From: Roridomyces roridus
Taxonomy: Eukaryota; Basidiomycota; Agaricomycetes; Agaricales; Mycenaceae
Reading direction: 5' to 3'
Length of the DNA: 24,269 bases
Assembly: GCA_029378245.1 (NCBI GenBank)
Contig: JARKIF010000368.1
Span: forward strand, 1 to 24,269
The notes beneath the pieces were generated by a model. That model had not been told where the DNA came from. It made no database searches and was given only the letters and a program-made list of their open reading frames with translations. The first letter of the stretch is position 1. Every line of letters begins with the position of its first letter. Below are positions 20,545 through 24,269 of this stretch, piece after piece. Made by a program: the position numbers and the translations under genes.

Positions 20545-22599
20545 CACCATCTCGGACGCGGCGGTGTGGCCTGGTAAGAGACCGACGACCCGCGGCTGTA
20601 GGCAGACTTGGAGTCATTCGGGGAGACTCGGCGTTTCTTGGTGAAGCGGGGTGGCGACAATGCTTGATCATCCTCTGAAATTTCCGCCGCTGGCTCCAGA
20701 CCTGCTCAACAGTGAGCGTGCATCGGACGGAAGGATACGAGGAAGCCATACCGGGAATTGCGGTGGATGCACTGGGCAGCTGTAAAAACGTCTGAGTCCC
20801 GTGTATACAGCCGAAAGAAGAAGGCACGCACACCGTAAGCCTCCTCCTCGGTGCAAAGTGTGAAACCTTCCTCAAGAGGCCCGAAAGCCTTCATGAAGAA
20901 ATCCGATTTGACGCTGGGGGGGCAGTCCTTGCGAAGCGGCGGCGGCTCCTCTGGAGACGAAGTGAGTGTGCAGGAAGCTGCTATTCAAAAGAGACGAGCA
21001 CACCTAGAAGATACAGGTTCCGTGCGGTCAAAGGAGCGCGCAAGGGGAAAGGGATGCGTTGGCGGTGGGGAAAGGAGAATCCTTGAAGGAGGTGAGGAAG
21101 TGAGAACGTAGGCAACTGTTGGCAACGTACTGCTTTAGAGCGAGGGCGGGTAGGGGTGGCAGTGGCGGTGGCAGTGGCATCGTCGTCGTCGTCGGTCTGT
21201 GGCCAGGTTAGTGTGACCAAAGATGAAGAAAGTGTTTGGACATACCTCGGCGTTGGATACGTCCGCAAGACAACCATCGTCCTCCGCCTCCCTCATCTTC
21301 TTGACCCTTTGCTCGCCAGCGGGGGTAGCGCTGGTGAGTCGGCAGCTTTCGAGAAACTGCTCCACAGTCGACGAGGACACGGAGGCGGTCTCCCATTCAG
21401 CCTAAAAAACCCACATGAGTGTGAAACTCGGGTGCGAAAAGACGACATACCAATGCAGATAAAGGTAGCGTGTACGCTGTCTGTACCGTCGACGCAACAG
21501 AACTAGTCTCGTCGGTCTGCAAAGACCAGATGAGCATGAGAGTCGTGAGCGAAAAGACGGCTTACCTCGAGCCCCGACACCGAAACGTCCTCCATCTGTG
21601 TACATGCGTCAGGCGTTGGCATCGGATAGTATTGGATGGGGAAACGCACATCCGAGTCGGTTTCAGACACGCAGTCAGCCAATAAGCCACCGTCTGCGTT
21701 GAGAGCCTCCTCAAGACTTGACATCGAAACGCCATCGTCGGTCTTGGCGGGGACGACGGCCGTTGCGTTCTGCGGGCCTACTGGTTGGGCCTTCTCGTAC
21801 ATATCGTAAAGTGCGTTGAAGAACATCATATCTGAGAAACGGTGGTAGTGAGAGTCTAGGGATGGAGAGCTCGGCGTGATTGGACAAACCCTGGGTGAGT
21901 TGTGTTCTGTCCTCCTTCTCCGGCCTGGAAAGACGGTGAGCAATGGCCAGTCAAGACGGGATGCATTGAAACTCACTCTGTACCCCTTGACTCGTAGTAC
22001 TCGGCCCTCACCCGCATGCCCTCTTCGATGAGCGGGGGAAGCAGCTCGATCAACCAAGGAAGAAGCTTGTGGGTGCCGTCGGCATCGAACCACAACGCGC
22101 CGAGCAGCTGGAAGAAGGGTTTCTTGGCATTCAAACAGTCCTTAGGGATGACGATGTCGATTCCCGCATAGCGTATCTTGCTCAAAATGGCCTTCATCAC
22201 CCCCTTCTCCAGAATGATACCTTTGAGAAGCTTGGGGAGGAGGCATGAGCGTTACGCGCGTGAAAGAAGGCAAAGAAGCGTACCCCATGAAGATTGCCAA
22301 CGATCCCATTGTCAAACCCGGCACAGACGTTGACCAATGCATGCGAGAAGGCAAACGCGAAAACACCCTCTCCTGGCTCGAAGGTCAGAAACAGAGAGAG
22401 AGGAAAACACAACGAGAGACACACCCGGGGCCTCCAGGCCACTTCTAATCCTCGACATGCGGCACCGCACCGCGGACCATGTGCCTTGGCGCTCGAACGG
22501 TTGGAGGGGTATCACAAAATGAGAACCTTTGGCGTATTGGTACATGAAATGCCGGATCCTCCCGTCGAGCGGAAGGTTGTCAACGTCTATCACACTCAT
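20545..22599 (-). CDS. Gene C: divergent paralogue of gene B, function unknown
   Basis: Exons on the minus strand: 22599-22425, 22372-22284, 22206-21977, 21924-21890, 21831-21566, 21516-21451, 21401-21246 and 21196 to about 21127; these stay in one frame for over 360 codons. Further 3' exons are uncertain; a plausible end is PPRFTKKRRVSPND followed by a stop at 20547-20545. Homology to gene B: GALWFDADG with LPPLIEEGM against GALAEDPDG with LPLIEVGM, HALVNVCAGFDNG against the matching region before intron 2, and the first five intron phases 1,0,2,1,0 in both. Exon 3 is 230 nt in both. The middle is acidic (SSLEEALNADGG, VSETDSDV) with an Asp5 and Ala-Thr run at exon 8. The late KKRR is a possible nuclear signal, as in B. 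It lacks clear EFTP repeats. Function unknown; I am sure of the gene, less of its 3' half. Confidence 0.7.
21158..21196. repeat. Trinucleotide-type low-complexity tract inside gene C
   Basis: Alternating GGCAGT/GGCGGT units followed by GTCGTCGTC. On the coding strand it gives a run of five Asp and then alternating Ala-Thr. It is likely variable in length between strains. Confidence 0.7.
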
Positions 22600-22855
22600 G
22601 GCGGGCGAGAAAGGATTGGGTGTCGCGATGGATGTTGGTGGGAAGAAAGAGGAAGAAAGAGGTGAGGGCCACGTAATCGCCTCGTCCGACGTCGGCTGGC
22701 ATTCAATCAACGATCGCAAGCCTAAAAGGGTAATGCCGCCGTTTCCCACCATTATACTACTGGAGGGTGCTTGTGCAACCAATTTGCGTCGAAATAAGAG
22801 GTAACCGCCTCTCCGAGAAGCTGCATAAGATTTGGTTCCGTCCAGATATATCGCC

Positions 22856-22942
22856 GCGTCCCTGGCTCAGTGGTCAACAGCGTCATCACCCTGAGACCGA
22901 ACCAGCAATCATGGGACTGGGGTTCGAATCCCTAGGGAGGCA
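22856..22942 (+). tRNA. tRNA-like sequence, possible tRNA gene or pseudogene
   Basis: Near-perfect Pol III control boxes are present: A box TGGCTCAGTGG at 22863-22873 and B box GGTTCGAATCC at 22921-22931. Acceptor arms GCGTCCC and GGGAGGC pair with one mismatch, the T-stem TGGGG/CCCTA pairs, and the discriminator is A. The length of 87 nt implies an intron of about 14 nt. The anticodon stem (TCACC, loop CTGAGA) does not find a clean partner, so I cannot assign an amino acid. It may be a pseudogene or a SINE head. A T6 run at 23027-23032 is a possible Pol III terminator. Confidence 0.45.
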
Positions 22943-23026
22943 ACCGGTGGTACGCGCTTGCCCTTGGAGCGCCGCCGTTGGAGAAGGCAAAGATCTTTTG
23001 CTAAATGGACTGGGACCTCTGCGATA

Positions 23027-23048
23027 TTTTTTCCCGCTTTTTTGCGGG
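23027..23048. terminator. T6 run plus CCCGC-T6-GCGGG hairpin
   Basis: TTTTTT at 23027-23032 is followed by a perfect 5-bp stem CCCGC (23033-23037) / GCGGG (23044-23048) with a six-T loop. It lies about 85 nt downstream of the tRNA-like sequence, so it could end a Pol III read-through transcript. Its function is inferred from base composition only. Confidence 0.35.
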
Positions 23049-23070
23049 CATTTGGAGTGGTCCTGAGTCG

Positions 23071-23195
23071 TGATCAAAACACTCAGACGGACTCTTATCA
23101 ACCTCAACCGCTGAATATCGTCAACACATGCGTCATTTATTATACCAATTTTTTGGCAGCTTGAAGGTGCTGCCTATCATCAAACACTCAAACGG
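23071..23195. repeat. Direct repeat ATCAAA(A)CACTCA-ACGGA, two copies
   Basis: ATCAAAACACTCAGACGGA at about 23073-23091 and ATCAAACACTCAAACGGA at 23178-23195 are about 105 bp apart. They may be remains of a tandem duplication. Confidence 0.5.
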
Positions 23196-23345
23196 AATAT
23201 TCTGCACATAAAAGATGCACTTTCATCATGACCGGCGAAGCTTTTCCTCTCCTTCCCTCAGCCGGGTCTCAGCAGGTCTCAGCTCCACTCACACCTATAC
23301 TCACACGCTGTTCGGCGTTGCGGGGCGTCCATCCCCCGCACATCG

Positions 23346-23395
23346 CATCTAAGCGAGGCCAATCTAAATTACCTAAATCATCTAAGCGAGGCCAA
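23346..23395. repeat. 17-bp exact direct repeat
   Basis: CATCTAAGCGAGGCCAA occurs at 23346-23362 and 23379-23395, 33 bp apart start to start. The intervening DNA also has TCTAAAT and CCTAAAT words, giving the look of a decayed short tandem array. Confidence 0.7.
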
Positions 23396-23650
23396 CCGCG
23401 CAAAGCCGCGCGATCGCCCAAGACTTGATAGCCTCAGATCTAGCGCTTCGAGCGATAGCAAAGGTGTGAGAACGCCACCGGCGTGCGACAGTCATGGGTT
23501 TGAATTGTCTTTTCCTACTTTCACGCTTCCTTCGCACAGATTGCGCTCAGTTATAAAGTGGTGATGCAAATATTCAGTTGAAAAAGCAGTTCCCAGGTTC
23601 GTAAGTAAACAGGGCAGCGAGCACAGTGGTCATTGCCTGTACCGAAACGT

Positions 23651-23917
23651 CTTTACAGCCGTTTTCAAAACATATACGGGTTTTGATTCAGTGCTCCACC
23701 GTCGTTTGTGTTGACCTCGGTATGCCAGTGAGTCTGCTTCCACTCCACTAGCCTGCCCGGAAAGAGAAATACCGTCTAGCCACGGCACAGCTCTTCAATT
23801 GAGTTGAGGAGTTGAGTGGAGCGGAAGCTCGACTCTCTGTCAAACAAAGGTCAGCAAAAACGTACGTGGAGCGAGGCTCCAAACCCGTATACAGTTTTGA
23901 AAACGGCTGTAGCAAAG
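23651..23917. repeat. Fold-back inverted repeat, arms about 100 bp
   Basis: Left arm about 23651-23752, right arm about 23813-23917, spacer about 60 bp. The best block is ACAGCCGTTTTCAAAAC plus TATACGGGTTT (23656-23683) against the reverse complement at 23882-23911, differing by a 2-nt gap. Homology continues more weakly through TGTTGACCT and CTTCCACTCCACT. It would form a long imperfect hairpin if transcribed. No coding potential or target-site duplication was identified. Confidence 0.65.
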
Positions 23918-24269
23918 AGGAAAGAGGAACAGTGGACCTTCTTAGCAGATACTCGAGTTGTGGCGACGGCCGCACGACGACTGCCGACGACCTCAAATTA
24001 CTCCGACGAACAAATGGCTGGGAAGATGCCTGAGTTTGTCTGATTCGGGCGGTTGCACATGAATGTGCGTTTAGATGCCGATTCTGAGCTGCCCAGAGTC
24101 TCCGACCCGTCTCACTGGAAGTACGCCTCAGAAGCAGTGAGACCCATGAGAATTGAATTTGATAGAAGCCAAGTAGCCAGACGCGTCCAGTTTCTGAGAA
24201 AGTACAGTGTCAGGATCCACAGAACAAGCTCTGTAAGGCAGATGGTCGGCGGGGCCGCCATGATGTCCT

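Larger units (their letters stand above)
22943..24269. other. Right-edge stretch without a recognisable gene
   Basis: Beyond the repeats listed separately I see no coding region with motifs or a workable intron model up to the end of the window. Confidence 0.5.

Noticed and set aside
23200..23500. Possible LTR fragment with short direct repeats
   Set aside because: No paired LTR, primer-binding site or retroelement coding sequence is visible in the window.

Overview
The window is nuclear DNA from a filamentous basidiomycete, most likely an Agaricomycete. The clues are short GT-AG introns of about 45-56 nt at high density, dicistron-free intron-rich genes, a fungal XRN1, a chitin-deacetylase-like gene tail and an intron-containing tRNA-Leu. 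A Ceratobasidiaceae/Rhizoctonia-like source is my guess from the gene styles and is not proven by anything here.

Layout. 1-752: the 3' end of a polysaccharide (chitin) deacetylase gene, entering from the left edge and broken by several 1-nt frameshifts. 753-3106: gene-poor DNA with small tandem repeats. 3107-5192 (+): gene A, an intact five-exon gene for a multi-pass membrane protein of 626 aa. 5385-5647 (-): a tRNA-derived SINE-like element. 5859-7621 (+): gene B, a ten-exon gene for an uncharacterised 390-aa protein with repeated EFTP motifs. 8002-13182 (+): XRN1, the cytoplasmic 5'-3' exoribonuclease, 17 exons and 1459 aa. 13535-14040 (-): an internally deleted, inverted copy of gene B. 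14209-14455 (+): a second copy of the SINE-like element. 15609-17614 (+): gene A', a paralogue of gene A with three 1-nt frameshifts. 17753-17869 (+): tRNA-Leu(AAG) with an intron. 18499-18787: a 145-bp tandem duplication. 18763-19456 (+): a decayed coding region. 22599 to about 20545 (-): gene C, a divergent paralogue of gene B. 22856-22942 (+): a tRNA-like sequence. 23651-23917: a fold-back inverted repeat.

The main structural point is that XRN1 lies between two inverted copies of one segment, SINE(-)-B(+) on the left and psi-B(-)-SINE(+) on the right, and between the two members of the A/A' family outside them. The B/C family is the main candidate for something undescribed: B and C share five consecutive intron phases (1,0,2,1,0) and one exon of exactly 230 nt despite low sequence identity. 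No common pathway is visible. XRN1 is a housekeeping mRNA-decay gene embedded in a patch of duplicated, lineage-specific genes.

Several broken genes differ from an open frame by single-nucleotide indels, often in short homopolymers, so sequencing error has to be considered. Against that, the 4380 coding nt of XRN1, 1881 of gene A and 1173 of gene B contain no frameshift, which favours real decay of the broken genes.
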